A DNA stretch of 64,000 nucleotides, taken from positions 1,922,001 through 1,986,000 of the forward strand of contig LR134362.1 in the NCBI GenBank assembly GCA_900637275.1. The letters run 5' to 3'. Both the position numbers and the translations under genes were made by a program. This document shows positions 1 through 8,174 of the stretch, piece after piece; positions within the stretch are counted from its first letter, which is position 1; every line of letters begins with the position of its first letter. Under the pieces are notes generated by a model that saw nothing but the letters and a program-made list of their open reading frames with translations, was not told the DNA's origin and searched no databases. This DNA comes from [Pasteurella] aerogenes. Its GTDB lineage: Bacteria > Pseudomonadota > Gammaproteobacteria > Enterobacterales > Pasteurellaceae.

Positions 1-416
1 TTGAAGCGAGAGAATTGGATTAAGTATTCTCTCACGGTAAAAACATCAACATTGGCATTTTTCGCTAGTTCAAGCTCATGAAATTCATAACCAGGCTTAA
101 TTTCTTTTTTTTGAATTGCTTGCTGAAAATAACGCTCTAGTCGCTCTGACTGATTTTTTCCAGATTTTTTTATGCTTAGATAAGAGATTTTATCCTTATC
201 TTGCGGTAAACGGACAACGTAATACGCACCATCTTGATATTCGATAATTTGCTTCTCTATCAAGTAATGTATAGCGTGTCTGACGGTTGTCCGACTAACA
301 CCATATAATTCCGCTAGAGCTGATATAGAGGGCAATGGTGATGTGAATAAATTTAACACAATGGAATCAATTAACTGGTTAATAATTTCTTGTCTTAATG
401 CGAAATCTTTACTCAT
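1..416 (-). CDS. GntR-family transcriptional regulator (partial, LgoR-like)
   Basis: Reading the minus strand from the ATG at 416 gives at least 138 residues that run off the left edge. Residues about 28-66 form a GntR-type winged helix (SRTTVRHAIHYLIEKQIIEY followed by a short wing). A second stretch near residues 100-138 (AKNANVDVFTVREYLIQF) also looks like a helix-turn-helix, so the protein may have two DNA-binding modules. It is divergent from the lgoD-like gene with a 146-base gap, the arrangement expected for the local regulator. In E. coli, lgoR (GntR family) controls lgoT and lgoD. Function as an L-galactonate or related sugar-acid regulator is inferred from position only; the effector-binding part lies outside the window. 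Confidence 0.75.
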   Translation of the reverse strand, partial: MSKDFALRQEIINQLIDSIVLNLFTSPLPSISALAELYGVSRTTVRHAIHYLIEKQIIEYQDGAYYVVRLPQDKDKISYLSIKKSGKNQSERLERYFQQAIQKKEIKPGYEFHELELAKNANVDVFTVREYLIQFSRF

Positions 417-562
417 AATTTACCTCAATCAAATAAAAAACAGTTAAAAAACAGCAAATCAATTGGGATATCACAATAATATAAAGAACATATTATGACC
501 ATAAAAGAATTCTTGAATAATACCCACGCCTCTTAATGTATAACTGATTTAAGGAAAAGAAA
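417..562. promoter_or_regulatory. Divergent control region GntR regulator / lgoD
   Basis: This AT-rich gap separates the divergent regulator and dehydrogenase genes. It holds a 9-base direct repeat AAAAAACAG at 435-443 and 446-454, spaced one helical turn apart, and a 10-base palindrome AAGAATTCTT at 505-514. Either could be an operator for the GntR protein. A ribosome-binding stretch (AAGGAAAAG) lies just before the lgoD start. I could not fix a convincing -35/-10 pair. Confidence 0.4.
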
Positions 563-1567
563 ATGAAAACTTTAGTTTGTAAAAAACCGTTTGAACTTGT
601 TTATGAACAACGTGAAACACCAATCCTTAAAGAGGATGAAGTATTAGTTCAAGTCGCCGCAGTTGGTATTTGCGGCACGGATATACACGCCTATAGCGGT
701 AACCAGCCTTTTTTTGAGTATCCACGTGTACTAGGACATGAAATTAGTGGAAAAATTATTTCCGTAGGCAAACAAGTACATACACTTAAAATCGGTCAAC
801 GCGTCGCTGTCATTCCTTATTTAGCTTGTGGTAAATGTGACGCCTGTTTATCTGGAAAAACAAATTGTTGCGAAAAGATCTCCGTCGTTGGAGTACACCA
901 GGATGGGGGATTTAGCGAACTTGTTGCAATACCACAGAAAAATATTATCCCTATCGCAGATAATGTAGATGATATATCAGCAGCCCTAATCGAACCATTC
1001 GCTATCAGCGCTCATGCAATAAGACGTGCGAAAATACAAGCAAACGATGATGTACTTGTTGTGGGAGCTGGTCCAATTGGCTTAGGTGCCGCTGCTATTG
1101 CCGCCGCAGATGGTGCAAATGTCGTAGTAGCAGATACGCTTGAATCTAGACGAGAACATATAAAAAAATATTTAGGTTTACCTACATTAGATCCAATAAA
1201 TGAAAAAATTGAAAATTATTTCCATGGAAAATTACCACTTGTAGTAATTGATGCAACCGGCAATCAAAAATCAATGAACAATAGTATTTACTTGATTAGA
1301 CATGGAGGAAAAATTGTTTTCGTAGGTTTGTTTAAGGGTAATTTAGAATTTAATGATCCCGATTTTCACAAAAAAGAAACAACGATGATGGGAAGTCGTA
1401 ATGCGACTTTAGAGGATTTTGTTAAAGTACAAAAACTAATGGCTGAAAACAAATTATCTTCAAAGATGATGTTAACTCATACATTTAAATATGATGAACT
1501 AGCGCATATTTATGAAGAAAAAATCATCAAGAACAAAGCTATTTTAAAAGCTGTAATTTTATATTAA
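563..1567 (+). CDS. lgoD: Zn-dependent alcohol dehydrogenase, L-galactonate-5-dehydrogenase-like
   Basis: A 334-residue medium-chain dehydrogenase. Catalytic-zinc ligands are visible at C37 (GICGTDIH) and H59-E60 (GHE); the structural-zinc cysteines follow near residues 88-104 (CGKCDACLSGKTNCC); the Rossmann motif GAGPIGLG is near residue 167. From memory it follows E. coli LgoD (YjjN) closely along its length, including the EKISV-GVHQDGGFSE and KKETTMMGSRNAT stretches. LgoD oxidises L-galactonate to D-tagaturonate with NAD+. UxaB, which acts on tagaturonate, is encoded downstream. H. influenzae has a similar protein next to its own uronate TRAP genes. The L-galactonate substrate is an inference; other aldonates are possible. 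Confidence 0.8.
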   Translation: MKTLVCKKPFELVYEQRETPILKEDEVLVQVAAVGICGTDIHAYSGNQPFFEYPRVLGHEISGKIISVGKQVHTLKIGQRVAVIPYLACGKCDACLSGKTNCCEKISVVGVHQDGGFSELVAIPQKNIIPIADNVDDISAALIEPFAISAHAIRRAKIQANDDVLVVGAGPIGLGAAAIAAADGANVVVADTLESRREHIKKYLGLPTLDPINEKIENYFHGKLPLVVIDATGNQKSMNNSIYLIRHGGKIVFVGLFKGNLEFNDPDFHKKETTMMGSRNATLEDFVKVQKLMAENKLSSKMMLTHTFKYDELAHIYEEKIIKNKAILKAVILY

Positions 1568-1723
1568 AAACATATTAAAAACACTGAAGCATGATCGTTA
1601 ACAAATTTACGTGAAAATTTTAACAGAATTTTATTCTAACTTAATAAAGTTATTCTTGATTAAACATTGTGCTTTACGCTGCTAACACTCATTTTTAACC
1701 CTGAAAATAATAGTGAGGAAACT

Positions 1724-2710
1724 ATGAAACTGTTAAAAAAATCCTTCAAAACACTCTTTTCATTGAGTCTATTAGGACTAGCAATTAATTCCCAAGCTAC
1801 GACAGAAATTATGGTGGCTTATGGAAATCAACCTGGTGAACCTATCGACAAAGCTATGCATTTTTGGGCTGATAAAGTAAAAGAAAAATCTAATGGTGAT
1901 GTGATTTTTAAACTTTTTCCATCTAGCCAATTAGGTAGTGAAACCGAAGTCATGGAACAAGCGAAGTTTGGAGCAAACATTATTACTATTAGTGATTATG
2001 GTGCATTAATGGATATTGTTCCAGATTTAGGTGTAATCAATGCACCTTATATTAGCCAGTCTTTTGACAAAAAATCGAAATTACTTCATTCAGATTGGTT
2101 TAATGATTTAAGTGCCAAATTAGATGAACATGGATTACATATTATTGTACCTGACGTAATTTATGGTACTCGTCATTTATTAACCAAAAAAAAGGTAACA
2201 ACGCCAGCAGATTTGCAAGGAACAAAAGTACGAGTACAACATTCTCGTTTGTTTTTACAAACAATTAAAGCAATGGGCGGAGTACCAACACCTATGTCAT
2301 TAGCTGATGTATATCCAGGTTTATCAGAAGGTATTATTGATGGGTTAGAAAACCCAACGGTTGTGCTGTTTGGAGGGAAATTTTATGAGGTAGCTAAAAA
2401 TCTCAACTTAACCGCACACACTAAACATATGTCGCCATTCATCACAGGAACCGCATTTTGGAATAATTTGACACCAGAACAACAAAAAGCCATTGTGGAT
2501 TCCAGTCGTGAAATGGTGGTCTATGGCGCTTCATTAATTGAAGCTGCAGAAAATGAGGCTTTAGAAAAATTAAAAGCTTCAGGGGTTACAGTAAACGAAG
2601 TTGATCTTCCTGCGTTTGAGAATTCTGTTCGAGATGTTATTTCCACCGGATTTCCAGAGTGGTCACCAAATCTCTATAAAAATGTTCAAGAAAAACTTTC
2701 TCAATACTAA
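1724..2710 (+). CDS. TRAP transporter substrate-binding protein (DctP family)
   Basis: A periplasmic solute receptor of 328 residues. The start at 1724 is chosen because GTGAGGAAA lies just upstream and the following residues form a signal peptide: LLKK, a hydrophobic core (LFSLSLLGLA), then cleavage near SQA-TTE. Typical DctP features are seen, such as the GxxxxxG-type N-terminal lobe, the segment DLQGTKVRVQHS with the conserved substrate-carboxylate arginine, and the C-terminal helical region. It starts a transporter set with the two membrane genes that follow. The neighbouring pathway enzymes suggest a hexuronate or aldonate ligand such as L-galactonate or galacturonate. Confidence 0.9.
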   Translation: MKLLKKSFKTLFSLSLLGLAINSQATTEIMVAYGNQPGEPIDKAMHFWADKVKEKSNGDVIFKLFPSSQLGSETEVMEQAKFGANIITISDYGALMDIVPDLGVINAPYISQSFDKKSKLLHSDWFNDLSAKLDEHGLHIIVPDVIYGTRHLLTKKKVTTPADLQGTKVRVQHSRLFLQTIKAMGGVPTPMSLADVYPGLSEGIIDGLENPTVVLFGGKFYEVAKNLNLTAHTKHMSPFITGTAFWNNLTPEQQKAIVDSSREMVVYGASLIEAAENEALEKLKASGVTVNEVDLPAFENSVRDVISTGFPEWSPNLYKNVQEKLSQY

Positions 2711-2718
2711 TGACTTAG

Positions 2719-2748
2719 TAGTGTTCCTGCTATTTTGCAGGAACACTA
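2719..2748 (+). other. 12-bp perfect hairpin between receptor and permease genes
   Basis: TAGTGTTCCTGC (2719-2730) pairs exactly with GCAGGAACACTA (2737-2748) across a 6-base loop. On the plus strand it is followed by A residues, not a T tract, so it does not look like an intrinsic terminator for the operon. It is better read as a 3' stabilising stem, or a partial stop, that keeps receptor mRNA in excess over permease mRNA, as is common after transporter receptor genes. Confidence 0.7.
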
Positions 2749-2767
2749 AAAAGTTGAGGGCTTTAAT

Positions 2768-3256
2768 ATGAATACGTTAATAAAAAAGAAAAAGTTTTGG
2801 CTTAGCGATATTGATGAAATCTTAGCCTCGTTTTTTCTTGCTTTAATTGTTCTTTTGTCCGGCTATGGCGTTATTATGCGTTATTTTCTGAATTCGCCAA
2901 GTGCTTGGGTAGAAGAAATCTGTGTTGTTTTCTTTATTTGGTTCACCTTTTTAGCATCAAGTGCGTTATGCAAAAACAATGAACTCATTAGAATTGATTT
3001 TTTACTCAGTAAATTACCAGCAAAAATAGCCAATTTTATTGATGGTATTCTTCAACCAATAATCATGATCTTTTGCTTAAGTTTTATGATCTATCTTGGG
3101 TTTAAGCTACTGCCAATGTCTAAAATGAGATTCACCCCGGCTTTACAATTCTCTTATGTTTATATTTACGCCATTATTCCGATTAGTGCGCTATTTATGT
3201 TCTATTACGAAATCAGAAAAATAGTGTACTACTTCAAAACTAATCGAGGTAATTAA
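2768..3256 (+). CDS. TRAP transporter small permease (DctQ family)
   Basis: A 162-residue integral membrane protein with four predicted helices (about residues 15-40, 50-70, 90-115, 130-152). It contains the DctQ-type segment R-Y-F-L-N-S-P-S-A-W-V-E-E, with a conserved W-x-E-E at the second helix. It is preceded by TTGAGGGC as ribosome-binding site and lies 2 bases before the large permease gene, so the two are probably translated together. It forms the inner-membrane complex that takes substrate from the receptor. Confidence 0.9.
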   Translation: MNTLIKKKKFWLSDIDEILASFFLALIVLLSGYGVIMRYFLNSPSAWVEEICVVFFIWFTFLASSALCKNNELIRIDFLLSKLPAKIANFIDGILQPIIMIFCLSFMIYLGFKLLPMSKMRFTPALQFSYVYIYAIIPISALFMFYYEIRKIVYYFKTNRGN

Positions 3257-3258
3257 TT

Positions 3259-4551
3259 ATGAGCGTCATTATTCCCATCTGTGTTCTCCTATTTTTATTC
3301 ATTATTGGAACACCTGTCGCTTTTTGTATTTTCTTTTCCACATTAAGCTATTTCTTGATGAGTGATCTGCCTATGATCATGCTAGTACAACGATTAGCTG
3401 GCGGACTAGAAAGTGTTACGTTACTCGCTATTCCATTTTTCATTATGGCAGGTGTGTTTATGAATCATACTGGCATTAGTGAACGGTTACTTAAATTTTG
3501 TGAAGTATTAACAGGACATATGAACGGTGGTTTGGCACAAGTTAATGTAGCCCTAAGTACATTAATGGGCGGTCTATCCGGTTCCAATATTGCAGACGCC
3601 GCAATGAATTCAAAATTACTCGTCCCACAAATGGTGGCTCGTGGCTATAGTGCGTCATTTTCTGCAGCAGTGACCGCCGCAGGTTCCTTAATTACACCAA
3701 TTATTCCGCCTGGAATAGCGATGATTATTTATGGTTATGTAAATAATGTATCTATTGGGCGACTATTTTTGGCTGGAGTCGTTCCTGGCACGCTTCTTTG
3801 TATTTTAATGATGATCTTAGTTTCTTTCATTTCTAAAAAGCGCGGATATTTGCCAATTAGAGAAAAAAGAGCAAGTTGTAAAGAGGTGATTATTTCAGCG
3901 AAAGACGCCGTTTTAGCATTGTTATTACCTATCATCATTATTGGTGGAATTCGCATGGGTGTATTTACACCAACGGAAGCGGGCGCAGTTGCTGTAATTT
4001 ACGCATTAATCTTAGGCATGCTTATTTATCGTAATATGGATGTAAAAAAACTGTGGTTAGCTACCAGAGAATCCGCTTTGGGTGCGGCTAATGTACTATT
4101 AATCATTTGTGTTGCAGTGGCATTTTCGAAATTTCTCACATGGGAAAGAGTACCTCAAGCCTTAGCAAATTGGATGACAACTGTTGTTGATAGCCCATTA
4201 GCATTTTTAATGTTAGTCAATGTTGCATTATTGATTTTAGGTATGTTCTTAGAAGGGAATGCTATCATGATCGTACTTGCCCCATTACTCGCACCGATAG
4301 CACATTCCTATGGTATAGATCCCATTCATTTCGGTATCGTATTCATCTTCAATGGAGCAATTGGCACAATTACGCCACCACTCGGCACAGTCATGTTTAC
4401 AACTTGCTCTATCACGGAAGTTCCTATCGAAAAATTCATCAAAGATGTTATTCCATTCTGGGGACTTTTATTAGTTGAACTACTCCTTCTTACTTACATC
4501 CCCGCTATTACTACGTGGTTACCAAACCTCGTTTATGGCGTCGCTCAATAA
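3259..4551 (+). CDS. TRAP transporter large permease (DctM family)
   Basis: A 430-residue polytopic protein of the DctM family, which couples sodium entry to substrate import. It has about twelve hydrophobic segments and family motifs including LLAIPFFIMAG, GGLSGSNIADAA, ITPIIPPGIAMIIYG and the C-terminal GTITPPLGTVMF. Length is usual for the family. The small permease lies immediately upstream and uxaB starts 22 bases downstream behind AGGTGG, indicating one operon from receptor to kdgK. Confidence 0.92.
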   Translation: MSVIIPICVLLFLFIIGTPVAFCIFFSTLSYFLMSDLPMIMLVQRLAGGLESVTLLAIPFFIMAGVFMNHTGISERLLKFCEVLTGHMNGGLAQVNVALSTLMGGLSGSNIADAAMNSKLLVPQMVARGYSASFSAAVTAAGSLITPIIPPGIAMIIYGYVNNVSIGRLFLAGVVPGTLLCILMMILVSFISKKRGYLPIREKRASCKEVIISAKDAVLALLLPIIIIGGIRMGVFTPTEAGAVAVIYALILGMLIYRNMDVKKLWLATRESALGAANVLLIICVAVAFSKFLTWERVPQALANWMTTVVDSPLAFLMLVNVALLILGMFLEGNAIMIVLAPLLAPIAHSYGIDPIHFGIVFIFNGAIGTITPPLGTVMFTTCSITEVPIEKFIKDVIPFWGLLLVELLLLTYIPAITTWLPNLVYGVAQ

Positions 4552-4573
4552 TTAGCATAATTTAGGTGGTATT

Positions 4574-6034
4574 ATGAAAACCCTCAATCGCAAAAATTTT
4601 CCAGGCACACAATATCCAACCAAGATCATTCAATTTGGTGAAGGTAATTTTTTACGTGCATTTATTGATTGGCAGATTGATTTATTAAACGAACACACTG
4701 ATTTTAACGCAGGTGTCACTATTGTTCGTCCGATTAATACGGATTTCCCTCCACTTTTAGATACACAAGACGGTTTATATACAACCATTATTCGCGGTTT
4801 AGACGAACACGGAAAAGTCGTTAAACAAAGTCGGATTATTCGTTCCGTCAATCACGAGTTGAATATTTATCACAATTATGAGGAATATTTGCAGTTAGCA
4901 CATAATCCGGAAATTAAATTTATTTTTTCCAACACAACTGAAGCCGGTATTAGCTATAACGAAGAAGATCAATTTGATGATCGTCCACCTGCAAGTTATC
5001 CAGCAAAATTAACCCGTTTATTATTTGAACGTTTTACTGCCTGTAACGGTAACCTTGAGCAAGGTTTTATTATTTTCCCTTGTGAGCTTATTGATTATAA
5101 CGGTGAACAACTCAAAGCATTGGTGCTGAAATATGCTCAACAATGGCAACTTCCTGCCGAATTTATCACATGGATAACACAAGCAAATACCTTCTGTTCC
5201 ACATTGGTAGATCGCATTGTAACTGGTTATCCGCGTGCTGAAGCCAACGCACTTGAAACAGAATTAGGCTATCAAGATACATTCTTAGATACCGCAGAAT
5301 ATTTCTATCTCTTTGTAATTCAAGGTCCGCAATCACTACGCCAAACATTATGCTTAGATAAAGTAGATTTAAACATTTTGGTAGTCGATGACATCAAACC
5401 TTACAAAGAACGTAAAGTTGCGATTTTAAATGGCGCCCATACCGCCTTGGTTCCGGTGGCTTATTTATCTGGAGTGGATACCGTAGGTGAAGCCATGGCA
5501 GACACGCAATTATGCGAATTTGTTAAAAGTGCGGTCGAAAATGAAATCATTCCTGTACTTTCTTTGCCCAAAGCGGAATTACAACAATTTGCTGACGCTG
5601 TCATTAAACGCTTCCAAAATCCGTTTATTCAGCATCAACTATTATCCATTGCATTAAATAGTATGACCAAATATCGCACCCGAAATTTACCGCAATTATT
5701 AGCTTATGTGGAAAAACATCAAAAATTACCACCGCACTTAACCTTTGCATTAGCGGCATTAATTGCCTTTTACCGTGGAGAACGTGATGGACAACCTATT
5801 CCGTTGCAAGATGACGAAATTTGGTTAAGCCATTATCAACAATGGTGGCAACAATATTCTGCCGGCGACATAAGTTTATATCAAGTTGTCCACAATGTTT
5901 TAAAACAAGAACAACATTGGGAACAAGATTTATGTCAAGTTCCTAATTTGGTTGAAACTGTTGCTGAACAACTTGAATATATTCTCAGCAAAGGTATGCG
6001 CCAAGCATTATCACATTATTGTGGAGATAAATAA
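4574..6034 (+). CDS. uxaB: Tagaturonate reductase (altronate oxidoreductase)
   Basis: A 486-residue member of the long-chain mannitol/altronate dehydrogenase family that reduces D-tagaturonate to D-altronate with NADH. The nucleotide-binding segment FGEGNFLRAF is at residues 21-30, and the catalytic segment KVAILNGAHTALVP, with conserved Lys, Asn and His, is near 279-292. It closely follows E. coli UxaB as I recall it. The stop codon shares one base with the start of uxaA (TAATG), showing translational coupling. The first two uptake-sequence cores of the window lie in this gene (near 5530 and 5730). Confidence 0.95.
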   Translation: MKTLNRKNFPGTQYPTKIIQFGEGNFLRAFIDWQIDLLNEHTDFNAGVTIVRPINTDFPPLLDTQDGLYTTIIRGLDEHGKVVKQSRIIRSVNHELNIYHNYEEYLQLAHNPEIKFIFSNTTEAGISYNEEDQFDDRPPASYPAKLTRLLFERFTACNGNLEQGFIIFPCELIDYNGEQLKALVLKYAQQWQLPAEFITWITQANTFCSTLVDRIVTGYPRAEANALETELGYQDTFLDTAEYFYLFVIQGPQSLRQTLCLDKVDLNILVVDDIKPYKERKVAILNGAHTALVPVAYLSGVDTVGEAMADTQLCEFVKSAVENEIIPVLSLPKAELQQFADAVIKRFQNPFIQHQLLSIALNSMTKYRTRNLPQLLAYVEKHQKLPPHLTFALAALIAFYRGERDGQPIPLQDDEIWLSHYQQWWQQYSAGDISLYQVVHNVLKQEQHWEQDLCQVPNLVETVAEQLEYILSKGMRQALSHYCGDK

Positions 6035-7521
6035 TGAAACAATTTATTCAAATTAATCCTCAAGATAATGTCGCGGTAGCATTACAAGATTTGCCGGCAC
6101 AAACATTAATATCGCTTAACGGGCAAGATATTAAGTTGAGAAGTGACATTGCTAGAGGACATAAATTTGCGCTCACCTCGATAGCGCCCCACCAACATGT
6201 GATCAAATATGGTTATTCTATCGGACACGCTTTATGCAATATTCAAGCCGGAGAACACATTCATACGCACAATGTGAAAACTAATCTGAGTGATATCAAT
6301 GACTACCAATATCAACCTGAATTGACAACACAAGGTATCCAACTTCCGGATCGTGAGGTTAAAATTTATCGACGTCAAAATGGTGAAATTGGTATTCGCA
6401 ATGAACTTTGGATTGTACCGACCGTCGGTTGTGTAGTGGGTATCGCTAATCAAATCAAGAAAATCTTTATGCAAAATAATGCTCTTGATGACATTGACGG
6501 AGTTTTTACCTTTAATCACAGTTATGGTTGTTCACAATTGGGCGATGATCACGAAAATACCAAAATTATGCTGCAAAATATGGTTAAACATCCCAATGCC
6601 GGTGCTGTTTTGGTGATTGGCTTAGGTTGTGAAAACAATCAGGTAAACGTTTTTAGAGATACCCTCGGTGAATATGATGAAACTCGAGTGAAGTTTATGA
6701 TTTCACAACATTATGACAATGAAATTGAGCAAGGTGTCGCCCTGTTGCAACAGTTATACGACAATATGCGCCATGATAAACGAGAAAGCGGAAAACTCAG
6801 TGAAGTAAAATTTGGTTTAGAATGTGGCGGTTCTGATGGATTTTCTGGTATTACTGCCAATCCGATGTTAGGCCATTTTTCCGATTATTTGGTTAGTCAT
6901 GGTGGTACGACAGTTTTAACTGAAGTACCGGAAATGTTTGGTGCTGAACGGATTTTGATGAGTCATTGTAGAAATGAAGAAATTTTCCATAAAACGGTAA
7001 CTATGGTAAATGATTTTAAACAATATTTTATCGCCCATAATCAACCTATTTATGAGAATCCCTCTCCAGGAAACAAAGCTGGTGGCATCACTACACTGGA
7101 AGATAAATCGCTGGGTTGTACACAAAAAGCCGGACATAGCCAAGTTGTTGATGTTTTAAAATATGGCGAAAGATTAAAAGTAAATGGACTAAATCTACTT
7201 AGTGCGCCCGGCAATGATGCGGTAGCAACCAGCGCCTTAGCCGGTGCAGGATGCCATATGGTCTTATTTACTACCGGTAGAGGTACGCCTTACGGTGGCT
7301 TTGTACCTACAATGAAAATCGCTACAAACAGCGACCTAGCGAATAAGAAAAAACATTGGATTGATTTTGATGCTGGACGTTTAGTGTTTGATATGACAAT
7401 GGAACAATTATTAAACGATTTTATTGATCTAGTTGTCGCTACCGTCAATGGAAAACCCACCAAAAATGAAATCAATGAATTTAGAGAACTTGCCATTTTT
7501 AAAAGTGGTGTCACCCTATAA
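6034..7521 (+). CDS. uxaA: Altronate dehydratase
   Basis: A 495-residue protein matching the UxaA family along its full length. An N-terminal SAF-type domain occupies about residues 1-90 (DVAVAL, RGHKFALT, HTHN), followed by the large dehydratase domain with the segments NHSYGCSQLGDDH, GLGCENNQ, GLECGGSDGFSGITANP (near 260) and the C-terminal GRGTPYGGF and ELAIFKSGVTL. It dehydrates D-altronate to 2-keto-3-deoxygluconate and needs a divalent iron or manganese ion. It starts at the last base of the uxaB stop. Confidence 0.96.
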   Translation: MKQFIQINPQDNVAVALQDLPAQTLISLNGQDIKLRSDIARGHKFALTSIAPHQHVIKYGYSIGHALCNIQAGEHIHTHNVKTNLSDINDYQYQPELTTQGIQLPDREVKIYRRQNGEIGIRNELWIVPTVGCVVGIANQIKKIFMQNNALDDIDGVFTFNHSYGCSQLGDDHENTKIMLQNMVKHPNAGAVLVIGLGCENNQVNVFRDTLGEYDETRVKFMISQHYDNEIEQGVALLQQLYDNMRHDKRESGKLSEVKFGLECGGSDGFSGITANPMLGHFSDYLVSHGGTTVLTEVPEMFGAERILMSHCRNEEIFHKTVTMVNDFKQYFIAHNQPIYENPSPGNKAGGITTLEDKSLGCTQKAGHSQVVDVLKYGERLKVNGLNLLSAPGNDAVATSALAGAGCHMVLFTTGRGTPYGGFVPTMKIATNSDLANKKKHWIDFDAGRLVFDMTMEQLLNDFIDLVVATVNGKPTKNEINEFRELAIFKSGVTL

Positions 7522-7534
7522 TGAGGAAAAAATA

Positions 7535-8167
7535 ATGAAAAAATTGACCGCACTTGATATTTTGACCGCCTCTCCTATTGTGCCTGTGATTGCAATTAAA
7601 CAAATAAAAGATGCCATTCCCTTAGCGCATGCTCTCGTTGCTGGTGGTGTAAAAGTACTAGAAGTTACCTTACGTACAGATTGTGCATTAGATGCGATTG
7701 GTATGATGCAAAATGCGGTTCCTGAAGCTATTGTCGGAGCAGGAACAGTAACCAGCCGCGAGCAATATCAACAAGCGGTTGCAGCTGGCGCCCGCTTTGT
7801 GATTACACCGGGACTAACAGAAGATTTGCTGAAAACAAGCCAAACTTACGACATTCCTTTCATTCCTGGTATTGTAACTCCCTCTGAATTGATGTTGGCC
7901 AAACAATACGGACTACGCTATTTGAAATTTTTTCCAGCTGAAATCAACGGAGGTATTAAAGCGTTACAAGCATTTAATGGCCCATTCCCGGAAATTAAAT
8001 TCTGTCCAACCGGTGGCATTAATGAAAAAAACTACCAACAATATTTAGCACTCAATAATGTACTTTGTGTTGGTGGCACTTGGTTTGTTCCCAATCAAGC
8101 CATCGAACAAGGAGATTTTGCTCACATTACACAGCTGGCACAGTCTGCAATTAATGCATTAAAGTGA
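7535..8167 (+). CDS. eda: 2-keto-3-deoxy-6-phosphogluconate aldolase
   Basis: The open frame could start at 7433, but that would overlap uxaA; the ATG at 7535 with GAGGAAA upstream is preferred and gives 210 residues, the usual length. The Schiff-base lysine lies in YLKFFPAE near residue 130 and the catalytic glutamate in VLEVTLRT near residue 43. It cleaves KDPG to pyruvate and glyceraldehyde-3-phosphate. An uptake sequence (TTGACCGCACTT) is embedded in codons 3-6 right after the start. It serves both this uronate route and any Entner-Doudoroff flux from gnd/zwf-linked 6-phosphogluconate. Confidence 0.95.
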   Translation: MKKLTALDILTASPIVPVIAIKQIKDAIPLAHALVAGGVKVLEVTLRTDCALDAIGMMQNAVPEAIVGAGTVTSREQYQQAVAAGARFVITPGLTEDLLKTSQTYDIPFIPGIVTPSELMLAKQYGLRYLKFFPAEINGGIKALQAFNGPFPEIKFCPTGGINEKNYQQYLALNNVLCVGGTWFVPNQAIEQGDFAHITQLAQSAINALK

Positions 8168-8174
8168 GGTCATT

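Noticed and set aside
1637..1652. TAACTT-AATA-AAGTTA palindrome between lgoD and the TRAP receptor gene
   Set aside because: Six AT-rich base pairs are expected by chance in such sequence.
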